Assembly: GCF_028023875.1 (NCBI RefSeq)
Contig: NZ_JAQIPB010000001.1
Span: 868,001-932,000, forward strand
Reading direction: 5' to 3'
DNA: 64,000 nt
From: Xenophilus arseniciresistens
GTDB lineage: Bacteria; Pseudomonadota; Gammaproteobacteria; Burkholderiales; Burkholderiaceae_C
The notes beneath the pieces were generated by a model. That model made no database searches and was not told where the DNA came from. It worked only from the letters and a program-made list of their open reading frames with translations. The position numbers and the translations under genes are program-made. Below, in pieces: positions 12,089-20,848 of the stretch; within the stretch, counting starts at the first letter, position 1; each line of letters starts with the position of its first letter.

Positions 12089-12832
12089 TCAGCGCCGCGC
12101 CAGCGCGTCCGCGCGCGTCTGCGCCGCGGCGAAATCCAGGTCGCCCGAATAGATGGCCCGGCCGCAGATCACGCCTTCGACACCTTCGTCTTCCACCGCG
12201 CACAGCTGCTCGATGTCGGCCATATTCGACAGCCCGCCGGAGGCGATGACCGGAATGTTCAGCGACTGGGCCAGCTTGACGGTGGCGTCGATGTTGATGC
12301 CCGAGAGCATGCCGTCGCGGCCGATGTCGGTGTAGATGATGGACTCGACGCCGTAGTCCTCGAACTTCTTGCCCAGGTCCACCACTTCATGGCCCGTGAG
12401 CTTGCTCCAGCCGTCGGTGGCCACCTTGCCGTCCTTGGCGTCCAGGCCCACGATGATGTGGCCGCCGAAGGCGATGCAGGCGTCCTTGAGGAAGCCGGGG
12501 TTCTTCACGGCCGCGGTGCCGATGATGACGTAGCGCAGGCCGTCGTCGATGTAGCGCTCGATGGTGTCCAGGTCGCGGATGCCGCCGCCCAGTTGCACCG
12601 GAATGTCTTCACCCACTTCGCGCAGGATGGCTTTGATGGCCGCGTGGTTCTGGGGCTTGCCGGCGAAGGCGCCGTTCAGGTCCACCAGGTGCAGGCGGCG
12701 CGCGCCGCGGTCCACCCACTGGCGCGCCATGGCGGCCGGGTCTTCGCTGAACACGGTGGATTGGTCCATGTCGCCCTGCTTGAGTCGAACGCAGTGGCCG
12801 TCCTTGAGGTCGATGGCGGGAATGAGAAGCAT
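12089..12832 (-). CDS. hisA: ProFAR isomerase (phosphoribosylformimino-5-aminoimidazole carboxamide ribotide isomerase)
   Basis: A 247-residue (beta/alpha)8 barrel that catalyses the Amadori rearrangement of ProFAR to PRFAR. The N-terminal [17 protein letters not shown] holds catalytic Asp8. The second catalytic acid is in [12 protein letters not shown], and the phosphate loops are [11 protein letters not shown] and [11 protein letters not shown]. Length is standard. It lies 87 bases after hisH and 68 bases before the mutarotase gene. Confidence 0.97.
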   Translation of the reverse strand: MLLIPAIDLKDGHCVRLKQGDMDQSTVFSEDPAAMARQWVDRGARRLHLVDLNGAFAGKPQNHAAIKAILREVGEDIPVQLGGGIRDLDTIERYIDDGLRYVIIGTAAVKNPGFLKDACIAFGGHIIVGLDAKDGKVATDGWSKLTGHEVVDLGKKFEDYGVESIIYTDIGRDGMLSGINIDATVKLAQSLNIPVIASGGLSNMADIEQLCAVEDEGVEGVICGRAIYSGDLDFAAAQTRADALARR

Positions 12833-12919
12833 GGGGTGGGAAGCAGACGTTGAGCGATGAGCGTCGGGTGGGAAGTCAGCGCGCTGAACGCAAGAAACGC
12901 CCGGCGCACGGCCTCCGTA

Positions 12920-13567
12920 TCAGGGGTTCCAGTGCAGGAAGTTGCGGTACAGCTGGAGGCCGCGGTCGGCGCTTTTCTCGGGGTGGAACTGGGTCGCAAA
13001 AATATTATCGCGGGCCACGGCAGCGGTAAAGCGCGCGCCGTAGTCCGCCTCGCCCACGCTGTGCACCGCCAGCTCGGGCCGCGCATAGAAGCTGTGGACG
13101 AAGTAGAAGTGGCTGCCGTCGGGCACGCCGGCCCACAGCGCATGGGGCTGGCTCTGCCAGACCTGGTTCCAGCCCATCTGCGGCACCTTGAAGCGGCTGC
13201 CGTCGGCCTGGCGCTGGCCTTCGAGCGCGAAGCGCTGCACCTGGCCCGGGATCAGGTCCAGGCCATCGGTGGGGCCTTCCTCGCTGCGCGAGAGCATCAT
13301 CTGCATGCCCACGCAGACGCCGAACAGCGGCTTGCTGGCCGCGGCTTCGAGCACCGATTCCTGCAGGCCGGAGGCGCGCAGCTCGTGCATGCAGTCGGGC
13401 ATGGCGCCCTGCCCCGGCAGCACCACGCGCGTGGCGCGGCGCACCACCTCGGGGTCGGCAGTGACGAAGACCTCCACGCCGGCGGCATCGGCCGCATGGC
13501 GCACGGCCTGGGAAACGGACCACAGATTGCCCATGCCGTAATCGACGACGGCGACGGAATTGCTCAT
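12920..13567 (-). CDS. hisH: Imidazole glycerol phosphate synthase, glutaminase subunit
   Basis: A 215-residue class I glutamine amidotransferase that supplies ammonia to HisF. The nucleophile is Cys85 in [11 protein letters not shown], and the His-Glu pair is in ATQFHPEKS near the C-terminus. The oxyanion-strand region reads [10 protein letters not shown]. The gene starts 24 bases after the hisB stop. There is no marC-like gene between hisB and hisH. Confidence 0.96.
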   Translation of the reverse strand: MSNSVAVVDYGMGNLWSVSQAVRHAADAAGVEVFVTADPEVVRRATRVVLPGQGAMPDCMHELRASGLQESVLEAAASKPLFGVCVGMQMMLSRSEEGPTDGLDLIPGQVQRFALEGQRQADGSRFKVPQMGWNQVWQSQPHALWAGVPDGSHFYFVHSFYARPELAVHSVGEADYGARFTAAVARDNIFATQFHPEKSADRGLQLYRNFLHWNP

Positions 13568-13591
13568 GACGCTCGGACCAGGCGGGTGGGC

Positions 13592-14239
13592 TTAGAGGGA
13601 GCCTTTGGTGGAAGGGATGACGCCGGCCGAACGGGGGTCCAGTTCGAGCGCGGCGCGCACGGCGCGGGCAAAGGCCTTGAAGATGGTCTCGCACTGGTGG
13701 TGTGCGTTCACGCCCTTGAGGTTGTCGATGTGCAGCGTGGCGCCCGCGTGGTTGACGAAGCCCTGGAAGAACTCGAAGGCCAGCTGGGTATCGAAGCCGC
13801 CCACGGTGCCGCTGGTGAACTGCACGTCCATGTGCAGGCCCGGGCGGCCCGAGAAGTCGATCACCACGCGCGACAGCGCTTCGTCCAGCGGCACGTAGGC
13901 ATGGCCGTAGCGGCGGATGCCCTTCTTGTCGCCCACGGCCCTGGCCACGGCCTGGCCCAGGGTGATGCCCACGTCTTCGACGGTGTGGTGGCCGTCGATG
14001 TGCAGGTCGCCCTCGCACTGGATGTCCAGGTCGATCAGCCCATGGCGGGCGATCTGGTCCAGCATGTGGTCGAAGAAGCCGATGCCGGTGGCCAGACTGG
14101 CCTGGCCGCTGCCGTCGAGATTGACGCGCACGCGGATTTTGGTTTCGGCCGTGTTGCGCGAAACATCGGCGGTGCGCTCGCCGCTCTGGCCGGCATGGAT
14201 CGCGGCGCTGGCGCTGGTGGGTGTCGTGGAGGCTGTCAT
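13592..14239 (-). CDS. hisB: Imidazoleglycerol-phosphate dehydratase
   Basis: A 215-residue monofunctional IGP dehydratase without the phosphatase half found in enterobacterial HisB. Metal-binding histidine clusters are visible: [39 protein letters not shown] and later [10 protein letters not shown] with [16 protein letters not shown]. The start at 14239 overlaps the hisC stop by four bases (ATGA). The first 30 or so residues are Ala/Thr/Ser-rich and probably disordered. Histidinol-phosphate phosphatase must be encoded elsewhere. Confidence 0.96.
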   Translation of the reverse strand: MTASTTPTSASAAIHAGQSGERTADVSRNTAETKIRVRVNLDGSGQASLATGIGFFDHMLDQIARHGLIDLDIQCEGDLHIDGHHTVEDVGITLGQAVARAVGDKKGIRRYGHAYVPLDEALSRVVIDFSGRPGLHMDVQFTSGTVGGFDTQLAFEFFQGFVNHAGATLHIDNLKGVNAHHQCETIFKAFARAVRAALELDPRSAGVIPSTKGSL

Positions 14240-15345
14240 AGGGATTGGCGCAGGGCTTCGAGCATGCGCGCGTTGTCTTCGGCGGAGCCGACGGTCAGGC
14301 GCAGGCACTGGGCCAGCAGCGGGTGCATTCTAGAAACGTTCTTCACCAGCACGCCGCGCTGCTTCATGCCTTCGAACACGGCGTCGGCGCGCTCGTGCGC
14401 GCCCTGCGCGCCGCCCTGCACGCGCAGCAGCACCATGTTGGCGTCGCTGGGCCAGACCTTCACGCCCGGCAGATCGGCCAGCCGCGCCAGCAGCGCATCG
14501 CGCTCGGCGCGGATGGCGGCGGCCTGCTGCGCGAACACGTCGGCGTGTTCCAGCGCGAACAGAGCGCATTCGCAGTTCAGCACGCTGACGTTGTAGGGCG
14601 GACGCACCTTGTCGATCTGCGCCACCAGCGCCGCGGGGCCGATGAGGTAGCCCAGGCGCACGCCGGCCAGGCCGAACTTGCTGAGCGTGCGCATCAGCAG
14701 CACATGCGCGTGGGCGGCCGGGTCCAGGCGGATCTCGTCAAGCCAGCTGTGGCTGGCGAAAGGCTGGTAGGCCTCGTCCATGACCACCAGCCCGCCCTGA
14801 GCGCCCTGGGCGGCCACGAGGCGGCGCACCACCTCGCGGTCCCACAGGTTGGCCGTGGGGTTGTTGGGGTAGGCCAGGTACAGGATGGCCGGCTTCTCCT
14901 TTTCGATGGCGGCCAGCATCGCGGCTTCGTCGAGCTCGAAATCGGCCGTCAGCGGCACGCCCACGTAGCGCAGGCCCTGCAGCTGGGCGCTCATGGCGTA
15001 CATGACGAAGCCCGGCGCGGGTGCCACGACGGTTGCGCCGGGGAGGTCGCAGGCCATGGACAGCAGGCCGATCAGTTCGTCCGAGCCGTTGCCCAGCATC
15101 AAAGCCTGGCCTTCGGGCAGTTGCACATGCGCGGCCAGGGCGGCCTTCAGGTCGTCGCCCCGCGCGCCGGGGTAGCGGTTGAGCGCCAGCGCACCCAGGC
15201 GTTCGCCCAGCGCGGCCTGCAGCGCGGGCGGCAGGCCGTAGGGGTTCTCCATCGCGTCGAGCTTGAGCAAGCCCCGCGCGTCCTGCACGGCATAGGCATG
15301 CATGGCCTGCACGTCGGGGCGGATGCGGTCAAGGGGAGCAGTCAT
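14236..15345 (-). CDS. hisC: Histidinol-phosphate aminotransferase
   Basis: A 369-residue fold-type I PLP enzyme that makes histidinol phosphate from imidazole acetol phosphate and glutamate. Recognisable motifs are [56 protein letters not shown] and the PLP lysine in [15 protein letters not shown]. The ATG at 15345 overlaps the stop of the upstream vapC toxin gene (ATGA). Translation of this histidine enzyme is therefore probably coupled to translation of a toxin, which is unusual for a his operon. Confidence 0.96.
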   Translation of the reverse strand: MTAPLDRIRPDVQAMHAYAVQDARGLLKLDAMENPYGLPPALQAALGERLGALALNRYPGARGDDLKAALAAHVQLPEGQALMLGNGSDELIGLLSMACDLPGATVVAPAPGFVMYAMSAQLQGLRYVGVPLTADFELDEAAMLAAIEKEKPAILYLAYPNNPTANLWDREVVRRLVAAQGAQGGLVVMDEAYQPFASHSWLDEIRLDPAAHAHVLLMRTLSKFGLAGVRLGYLIGPAALVAQIDKVRPPYNVSVLNCECALFALEHADVFAQQAAAIRAERDALLARLADLPGVKVWPSDANMVLLRVQGGAQGAHERADAVFEGMKQRGVLVKNVSRMHPLLAQCLRLTVGSAEDNARMLEALRQSL

Positions 15346-15785
15346 TGGGGTAACTCGTCCGGGAGGGACAGAAAGGGGTTGAGGATGGTGAGCGATTCCA
15401 CGCGCTGCCCGTGCTGCATGTCTTCGGTGATCAGGTGCCCGCAGCCGGCCTGCATGGCGGCTGCGACGATGAGCGAATCCCAGAAGGAAAAGCCATGCCT
15501 GGCCTCCACGCCCCATGCAGCCTCCACCGTCTGGTGGTCGATCTGCCAGGGCTGCCAGAGCTGCATGCGGCGCACCTTGGCGCGCGCATCACCCTGGCTC
15601 ATGTGCAGCTTGCGGATGGCGTTGACGTAGTACTCGTTGAGCACCTGCGTACTCAATCGCCCGCGGTGCGTGAGCCAGAGATGATCGAGCCAGAGCCGCG
15701 CGCGCTGTCGCTTGCTTTCATCGACGCCGTCATCGGCGTACAGCAGGATGTTGGTGTCAACGAAAACGGGCAAGGCGCTCGGCAT
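15342..15785 (-). CDS. vapC: PIN-domain ribonuclease toxin (VapC family)
   Basis: A 147-residue PIN-domain protein, a predicted Mg-dependent endoribonuclease that VapB would hold inactive. The acidic residues of the PIN active site appear intact: Asp in VFVDTNILLY, Glu in LNEYYVN, Asp in FWDSLIVAAA and Asp in ITEDMQ. The start at 15785 lies inside the end of vapB (29-base overlap), a usual arrangement for toxin-antitoxin pairs. The stop overlaps the hisC start. The RNA target is unknown. Confidence 0.88.
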   Translation of the reverse strand: MPSALPVFVDTNILLYADDGVDESKRQRARLWLDHLWLTHRGRLSTQVLNEYYVNAIRKLHMSQGDARAKVRRMQLWQPWQIDHQTVEAAWGVEARHGFSFWDSLIVAAAMQAGCGHLITEDMQHGQRVESLTILNPFLSLPDELPQ

Positions 15786-16002
15786 AGATCTCGTCGCGTG
15801 CAAAGGGCGCCTGTCCGTCGGACATCCAGCGACGGTCATCGAATTGCCATTCGCGATAGGCCCGCTCGTAGGCGTCGTCGTGGCGCATCTTGTCCGCCAG
15901 CATCTCGCCGACCATGCGCGAGACGCTGGAACCCCGCCGCGCCGCCTCGACGCGAGCCCATTCCAGCACGCCCTCGTCCACGGTGATGGTGACGTTCTTC
16001 AT
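15757..16002 (-). CDS. vapB: Ribbon-helix-helix antitoxin (VapB-like)
   Basis: An 81-residue protein starting MKNVTITVDEGVLEWARVEA, with an N-terminal beta strand and two helices (RRGSSVSRMVGEMLADKM) typical of ribbon-helix-helix DNA-binding antitoxins. The acidic/aromatic C-terminal tail (residues about 45-81) would wrap the toxin. It overlaps vapC by 29 bases. Two palindromes just upstream (16015-16045) are candidate operators for autoregulation. An in-frame ATG five codons earlier is possible but less like the family. Confidence 0.82.
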   Translation of the reverse strand: MKNVTITVDEGVLEWARVEAARRGSSVSRMVGEMLADKMRHDDAYERAYREWQFDDRRWMSDGQAPFARDEIYAERLARFR

Positions 16003-16014
16003 GGGCGCATGGTA

Positions 16015-16045
16015 CACGAATCTCGTGCAACACGAAGTTCGTGTT
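16015..16045 (-). promoter_or_regulatory. Twin palindromes upstream of vapBC, candidate VapB operator
   Basis: CACGA-atc-TCGTG occupies 16015-16027 and AACACGAA-g-TTCGTGTT occupies 16029-16045. The two palindromes share the half-site CACGA and are centred about 16 bases apart, ending 12 bases before the vapB start codon. This layout fits cooperative binding of a ribbon-helix-helix antitoxin. The sites lie inside the his operon, so they could also affect transcription of hisC and the genes after it. No clear -35/-10 pair was found. Confidence 0.6.
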
Positions 16046-16063
16046 GATATTCCGGCTTGCTTC

Positions 16064-16432
16064 TCAGGGCTCGCAGCGGTACGCGGCCTGCAGCGCAGCG
16101 GCCAGCACCAGCGGCACCGGCATGTCGGCTTCGTACAGATCGGCGTTGCGCCGCAGTTCGCCTTCGTAGAGGGGCCGCGCCATCGCCGGCTCCAGCCGGC
16201 GGCCGTTGGCGCAGAAGGCCGGCCTGGCGCCCGCCCGCTGCGCGGCGTCGGCAGCCTCGCGCAGGCCTTCGAGCACGCCCACGAGGTAGTAGCTGGCGCG
16301 GTTGCGGCCTTCGGCCTCCTGCGCTTCGAGCGTGCGCAGCTCGCGGATGCTCATGGCCTGCGCCGGCGCGGGCAACAGCTGCAGCGCAAGCACCAGCAGC
16401 CCAGCCAGCCGATGCAGGGCTCGGGGCTTCAT
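16064..16432 (-). CDS. Secreted Rap1a/Tai-like protein
   Basis: A 122-residue protein with a signal peptide (hydrophobic core about residues 9-20, cleavage probably after PAPAQA). The mature part has the pattern of the Rap1a/Tai family: YYLVGVLEGL, then a cysteine in PAFCANG, then PVPLVLAAALQAAYRC near the end, with the two cysteines likely disulphide-bonded. Members include type VI secretion immunity proteins, but many have no known role, and no effector gene is adjacent. Its ATG overlaps the hisD stop by one base (TGATG), so it is a translated part of the his operon. Family assignment is from pattern recognition only. Confidence 0.6.
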   Translation of the reverse strand: MKPRALHRLAGLLVLALQLLPAPAQAMSIRELRTLEAQEAEGRNRASYYLVGVLEGLREAADAAQRAGARPAFCANGRRLEPAMARPLYEGELRRNADLYEADMPVPLVLAAALQAAYRCEP

Positions 16433-17787
16433 CAGGGGGCCGCGTCGGAGGTGCCGCGCATGGGCGGCACCTGGGCCAGGCGCATTTCGGCCGCGCGCGC
16501 GTGGGCCTGCAGGCCTTCGCCATAGGCCAGCTCGGCCGCCACCGGGCCCAGCACCTGCGCGCCGGCCTCGCTCACCTCGATCAGGCTGCTGCGCTTCTGG
16601 AAGTCGTACACGCCCAGCGGCGACGAAAAGCGCGCGGTGCCGCTGGTGGGCAGCACGTGGTTGGGGCCGGCGCAGTAGTCGCCCAGGCTCTCGCTGGTGT
16701 AGGCGCCCAGGAAGATCGCGCCCGCATGGCGCAGCAGCGGCTCCCAGCGGTGCGGCTCGCTGCTGGAGACTTCCAGGTGCTCGGGCGCAATGCGGTTGCT
16801 GATGGCGCAGGCTTCTTCCATGTCGCGCGTGTGGATCAGCGCGCCGCGGCCGTTGAGGCTGGCGGCGATGATCTGCGCGCGCGGCATCGTGGGCAGCAGC
16901 CGGTCGATCTCGCGCTGCACGGCGGCTATGTAGTCGGCGTCCGGGCACAGCAGGATGCTCTGCGCCAGCTCGTCGTGCTCGGCCTGGCTGAACAGGTCCA
17001 TCGCCACCCACTCGGGCGGCGTGCTGCCATCGGCCAGCACCAGGATCTCGCTGGGGCCGGCGATCATGTCGATGCCCACGGTGCCGAAGACGCGGCGCTT
17101 GGCGGCGGCCACGTAGGCATTGCCCGGGCCGGTGATCTTGTCCACCGCAGGCACGGTGGCCGTGCCGTAGGCCAGCGCGGCCACGGCCTGCGCGCCACCG
17201 ATGGTGAAGGCGCGCGTGACGCCGGCCACGTGGGCGGCGGCCAGGACCAGCGGGTTCTTCTCGCCGCGCGGCGTGGGCACGACCATGATGATTTCGCCCA
17301 CGCCAGCCACATGGGCCGGGATGGCGTTCATCAGCACGCTGGACGGATAGGCCGCCTTGCCACCAGGCACGTAGATGCCCACGCGGTCCAGCGGCGTGAC
17401 CTTCTGGCCCAGCAGCGTGCCGTCTTCATCGCGGTAGCTCCAGCTTTCGCCGCTGGCCTTCTTCTGGGCCTCGTGGTAGCTGCGCACGCGGCGCGCGGCC
17501 GATTCCAGCGCCTGTCGCTGCGCCGCAGGCAGCGCCTCGAAAGCGGCCTTGAGCTCCCCTGCATTGAGCTCCAGCGCCTGCAGACTCTGCGCGCGCAGGC
17601 CATCGAAGCGTTCGGTGTACTCCAGCACCGCCGCATCACCACGCGCGCGCACATCGGCCAGGATGTCGGCCACGCGCTGTTCGATGGCCGCGTCCTGGTC
17701 GGCCGACCAATGCAGCCGCGCCTTGAACGCGGCCTCGAAATCGGGCGCGGAGGTGGCGAGGCGCAGGGGCTGGGCTTGCAGGCTCAT
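16432..17787 (-). CDS. hisD: Histidinol dehydrogenase
   Basis: A 451-residue zinc enzyme that oxidises L-histidinol to L-histidine in two NAD-dependent steps. Visible blocks are [36 protein letters not shown], the zinc/catalytic region [14 protein letters not shown], the general base in RIAPEHLEV and [13 protein letters not shown]. The ATG at 17787 ([11 protein letters not shown]) is preferred over one 16 codons upstream because it lies after the hisG stop. The next gene starts on its stop codon. Confidence 0.96.
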   Translation of the reverse strand: MSLQAQPLRLATSAPDFEAAFKARLHWSADQDAAIEQRVADILADVRARGDAAVLEYTERFDGLRAQSLQALELNAGELKAAFEALPAAQRQALESAARRVRSYHEAQKKASGESWSYRDEDGTLLGQKVTPLDRVGIYVPGGKAAYPSSVLMNAIPAHVAGVGEIIMVVPTPRGEKNPLVLAAAHVAGVTRAFTIGGAQAVAALAYGTATVPAVDKITGPGNAYVAAAKRRVFGTVGIDMIAGPSEILVLADGSTPPEWVAMDLFSQAEHDELAQSILLCPDADYIAAVQREIDRLLPTMPRAQIIAASLNGRGALIHTRDMEEACAISNRIAPEHLEVSSSEPHRWEPLLRHAGAIFLGAYTSESLGDYCAGPNHVLPTSGTARFSSPLGVYDFQKRSSLIEVSEAGAQVLGPVAAELAYGEGLQAHARAAEMRLAQVPPMRGTSDAAP

Positions 17788-17821
17788 GAGCGGTCTTGCA
17801 GAAAGAAGGAAGGACTGGGAA

Positions 17822-18463
17822 TCAGGGCTGGGCAACGGCCGACGCGAAGGCGTCGATGATGTGGCGCATGGGTGCGCGCTTGAGCTTGAGCGCAGCCTGG
17901 TTCACGACCAGGCGGGCGCTGATGTCCATGATGCGCTCCACCTCGACCAGTTGGTTGGCCTTGAGGGTGTTGCCGGTGGACACCAGGTCGACGATGGCAT
18001 CGGCCAGGCCGGTGAGCGGCGCCAGCTCCATGCTGCCGTAGAGCTTGATCAGGTCCACGTGCACGCCCTTGGCCGCGAAGAACTCGCGCGCCAGGTTCAC
18101 GTACTTGGTGGCCACCTTCAGGCGCGCGCCCTGCTTCACGGCGTTGGCATAGTCGTAGTCGGCGCGCACGGCCACGCTGAGGCGGCAGGCGGCGATCTTC
18201 AGGTCCAGCGGCTGGTACATGCCCTGGTTGCCATGCTCCAGCAGCACGTCCAGGCCCGTCACGCCCAGGTCGGCGCCGCCGTACTGCACATAGGTGGGCA
18301 CGTCGGACGCGCGCACCAGCACCACCCGCACGTCGGGGCGCGTGGTCGGCAGGATCAGCTTGCGCGACTTGTCGGGGTCTTCGGTCACCTCGATGCCGGC
18401 CGCGGCCAGCAGGGGCATGGTCTCTTCGAAGATGCGGCCCTTGGAAAGCGCCAGAGTGATCAT
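17822..18463 (-). CDS. hisG: ATP phosphoribosyltransferase, short (HisZ-dependent) form
   Basis: A 213-residue enzyme catalysing the first committed step of histidine synthesis, PRPP plus ATP. It begins [19 protein letters not shown] and contains [14 protein letters not shown] and the PRPP loop [12 protein letters not shown]. At 213 residues it is the short form without the C-terminal regulatory domain, so by family rule it needs the HisRS-like partner HisZ, which is not in the window. The ATG overlaps the murA stop (ATGA). The same frame reads back into murA, but that extension is out of frame with murA and is not coding. Confidence 0.95.
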   Translation of the reverse strand: MITLALSKGRIFEETMPLLAAAGIEVTEDPDKSRKLILPTTRPDVRVVLVRASDVPTYVQYGGADLGVTGLDVLLEHGNQGMYQPLDLKIAACRLSVAVRADYDYANAVKQGARLKVATKYVNLAREFFAAKGVHVDLIKLYGSMELAPLTGLADAIVDLVSTGNTLKANQLVEVERIMDISARLVVNQAALKLKRAPMRHIIDAFASAVAQP

Positions 18464-19737
18464 GCGCGGCTCCCCGACAGGCGCTCGATGTCGGCGCCCA
18501 GCGCACCCAGCTTGGCCTCGATGCGGTCGTAGCCGCGATCCAGGTGGTAGATGCGGTCCACCAGGGTCTCGCCCTCGGCCACCAGGCCGGCGATCACCAG
18601 GCAGGCCGAGGCCCGCAGATCGGTGGCCATCACGGTGGCGCCTGATAGGCGCGGCACGCCTTCGATCACGGCCGTGCGCCCATCCGTCTGGATGCGGGCG
18701 CCCAGGCGCAGCAGCTCGTTGACGTGCATCATGCGGTTCTCGAAGATGGTTTCGGTCACCGTCGAGGCGCCTTCGGAAACCGCGTTGAGCGCCATGAACT
18801 GCGCCTGCATGTCGGTCGGAAAGCCCGGGTACTCGGTGGTGCGGAAGCTCTGCGCCTTCAGCCGGCCTTCGGCGCGCACGCGGATGCCGCCGTCCACGGC
18901 CTCGATCTGCGCACCGGCTTCGAGCAGCTTGTCGATCACGGCGTCCAGGTGGTCGGCGCGCGCGTTCTTCAGCAGCACGTCGCCGCCGGCCGCAGCCACG
19001 GCGCACAGGAAGGTGCCGGCCTCGATGCGGTCGGCCACCACCGTGTGGCTGGCGCCGCGCAGGCTGTCCACGCCCTGGATGCGGATGCGGCTTGAGCCAT
19101 GCCCTTCGATCTTCGCGCCCATGGCGATCAGCATCTCGGCCAGGTCGGGAATCTCGGGCTCCTGGGCCGCGTTCTCCAGCACCGTTTCGCCTTCGGCCAG
19201 CGCGGCGGCCATCAGCAGGTTCTCGGTGCCGGTCACGGTCACCATGTCGGTGGTGATGCGCGTGCCGCGCAGGCGGGTGCGGCCGGTCGGCAGCCTGGCC
19301 ATCATGTAGCCGTGCTCCACCTCGATTTCGGCGCCCATCGCGCGCAGCCCCTTGATGTGCTGGTCCACCGGACGCGAGCCGATGCCGCAGCCGCCGGGCA
19401 GCGACACCTTGGCGTGGCCGAAGCGGGCCAGCAGCGGACCCAGTGCCAGCACCGAGGCGCGCATGGTCTTGACCAGCTCGTACGGAGCTTCCGGGCGCGT
19501 CAACTCGGCTGCGTTCAGGCGCACCGTGCCGTTGTCGTCGCGCTCGGCGATCACGCCCATGTGGCGCACCAGCTTGAGCATGGTGCTCACGTCTTCCAGA
19601 CGCGGCACGTTGTGCAGCAGCACGGGCTGCGCCGTGAGCAGCGCGGCGCACAGCTCGGGCAGGGCCGCGTTCTTGGCGCCGGAAACAGGCACTTCGCCAT
19701 GCAGCGTGCGTCCGCCGCGGATCAGGAGTTTGTCCAT
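18460..19737 (-). CDS. murA: UDP-N-acetylglucosamine 1-carboxyvinyltransferase
   Basis: A 425-residue enzyme of the EPSP-synthase fold that transfers enolpyruvate from PEP to UDP-GlcNAc, the first committed step of peptidoglycan synthesis and the target of fosfomycin. Starting at the second ATG (MDKLLIRGG) puts the conserved lysine of SGAKNAALP at position 22, as in the E. coli enzyme, and a GGA sits six bases upstream. An ATG two codons earlier (19743) is possible. The fosfomycin-reactive cysteine is present in [18 protein letters not shown] (Cys117), so no intrinsic resistance by Cys-to-Asp change is expected. It is first in the his operon. Confidence 0.96.
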   Translation of the reverse strand: MDKLLIRGGRTLHGEVPVSGAKNAALPELCAALLTAQPVLLHNVPRLEDVSTMLKLVRHMGVIAERDDNGTVRLNAAELTRPEAPYELVKTMRASVLALGPLLARFGHAKVSLPGGCGIGSRPVDQHIKGLRAMGAEIEVEHGYMMARLPTGRTRLRGTRITTDMVTVTGTENLLMAAALAEGETVLENAAQEPEIPDLAEMLIAMGAKIEGHGSSRIRIQGVDSLRGASHTVVADRIEAGTFLCAVAAAGGDVLLKNARADHLDAVIDKLLEAGAQIEAVDGGIRVRAEGRLKAQSFRTTEYPGFPTDMQAQFMALNAVSEGASTVTETIFENRMMHVNELLRLGARIQTDGRTAVIEGVPRLSGATVMATDLRASACLVIAGLVAEGETLVDRIYHLDRGYDRIEAKLGALGADIERLSGSRA

Positions 19738-19753
19738 CTGCATTCCAAAAGGT

Positions 19754-19819
19754 GGGGCGTCGGGCCTCAGGCGTCTCGAGTCGGCAGCTTCGCGCTCGAT
19801 GCCAGGCGCCTGACGCCCC
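19754..19819. repeat. Long imperfect inverted repeat between bolA and murA
   Basis: GGGGCGTC at 19754-19761 pairs with GACGCCCC at 19812-19819, and the flanking inner bases are partly complementary, giving an extended hairpin in the 85-base gap. There is no T-run on the minus strand. It may attenuate or protect the transcript upstream of murA, but no function can be shown. Confidence 0.4.
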
Positions 19820-19828
19820 GTGCCGATC

Positions 19829-20071
19829 TCAAGGGGCCTGTGCGGCCCACTCTGCCGGGGTGAAGGTTTTCATCGACAGCGCGTGCACTTCATCGGTGTG
19901 CATTTTGGCACCCAGGGTGGCGTACACCCGCTGGTGGCGCTGGATGGCGCGCTTGCCCTCGAACTCGGCCGAGACGATGGTCGCGTACCAATGGCGGCCG
20001 TCGCCCTCGAGCGTGATGTGCTCGCAGGCCAGGCCCGCTTCGATGATGGATTGCAGTTCTTCAGCGGTCAT
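19829..20071 (-). CDS. ibaG: BolA/IbaG-family protein
   Basis: An 80-residue protein of the BolA family, short class. It has the family helix-turn and the conserved block [10 protein letters not shown] with [13 protein letters not shown] at the C-terminus. The histidines HxxxH in TDEVHALS and the loop region are possible iron-sulfur ligands shared with monothiol glutaredoxins. Location between an ABC exporter and murA matches ibaG/yrbA in other proteobacteria, where ibaG lies next to mla and murA. Length and N-terminus ([13 protein letters not shown]) fit IbaG better than stress-induced BolA. Confidence 0.85.
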   Translation of the reverse strand: MTAEELQSIIEAGLACEHITLEGDGRHWYATIVSAEFEGKRAIQRHQRVYATLGAKMHTDEVHALSMKTFTPAEWAAQAP

Positions 20072-20080
20072 GGGGTGGGG

Positions 20081-20848
20081 CTAGCCTCTGATCTTGTAGC
20101 CGATGCGCAGCAGATGGACGGCCAGCGCGCTCACGACCAGCCAGGCGCCACCCACGATGCCCAGGCTGAGCCAGGGCGAAACGTCCGAGATGCCGAAGAA
20201 GCCGTAGCGAAAGCCGTCGATCATGTAGAAGAAGGGGTTCGCGTGGCTCACGCCCTGCCAGAAGGCCGGCAGCGAATGGATGGAATAGAACACGCCCGAC
20301 AGGAAGGTCATGGGCATGATCAGGAAGTTCTGGAACACCGCCATCTGGTCGAACTTCTCGGCCCACAACCCGGCGATCAGCCCCAGCGTGCCCAACAGCG
20401 CCGCGCCCAGGAAGGCGAACACGACGATCCACAGCGGCGCGGCAAAGGGCGGCACCGCAAAGAACAGCGTGACCAGCAGCACGCCCATGCCGACGATCAA
20501 CCCGCGCAGCACCGACGACCCCACGTAGGCAAAGAACCAGCCCCAGTGCGACAGCGGCGTGAGCAGCACGAACACCAGGCTGCCCATGATCTTGCTCTGG
20601 ATCAGCGAGGACGAGCTGTTGGCGAAGGCGTTCTGCAGCACGCTCATCATCACCAGGCCCGGGATCAGGAAGGCCGTGTAGCTGACGCTGCCGTAGACCT
20701 TCACGTGGTCCTCCAGCACATGGCCGAAGACCATGAGATACAGCACGGCCGTGAGCACCGGCGCGCCGATGGTCTGCGCACCCACCTTCCAGAAGCGCAG
20801 CGTCTCCTTGTACAGAAGCGCGCGCCAGCCCAGTGCGCCGGCGATCAT
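20081..20848 (-). CDS. ABC-2 type exporter permease (YadH-like)
   Basis: A 255-residue inner-membrane protein with six predicted helices and the ABC2_membrane layout. After an N-terminal amphipathic helix (residues 1-20) it has TIGAPVLTAVLYLMVFG, and the later LSGVFYSIHSLP and NPFFYMIDGFRYGFFG are typical of YadH-type permeases. It overlaps the ATPase gene by four bases (ATGA), so the two form one transporter. The substrate is unknown. Similar pairs are conserved next to mla genes in related betaproteobacteria, so a cell-envelope role is a reasonable guess. Confidence 0.88.
   Translation of the reverse strand: MIAGALGWRALLYKETLRFWKVGAQTIGAPVLTAVLYLMVFGHVLEDHVKVYGSVSYTAFLIPGLVMMSVLQNAFANSSSSLIQSKIMGSLVFVLLTPLSHWGWFFAYVGSSVLRGLIVGMGVLLVTLFFAVPPFAAPLWIVVFAFLGAALLGTLGLIAGLWAEKFDQMAVFQNFLIMPMTFLSGVFYSIHSLPAFWQGVSHANPFFYMIDGFRYGFFGISDVSPWLSLGIVGGAWLVVSALAVHLLRIGYKIRG

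Noticed and set aside
14165-14239. Possibility that hisB lacks a phosphatase domain because of truncation
   Set aside because: Monofunctional IGP dehydratase of about 200 residues is the normal form in betaproteobacteria, and the start is supported by the overlap with hisC.
18464-19651. An upstream extension of the hisG frame through murA
   Set aside because: murA is complete in another frame, and hisG has a family-like start at 18463 with an ATGA overlap.
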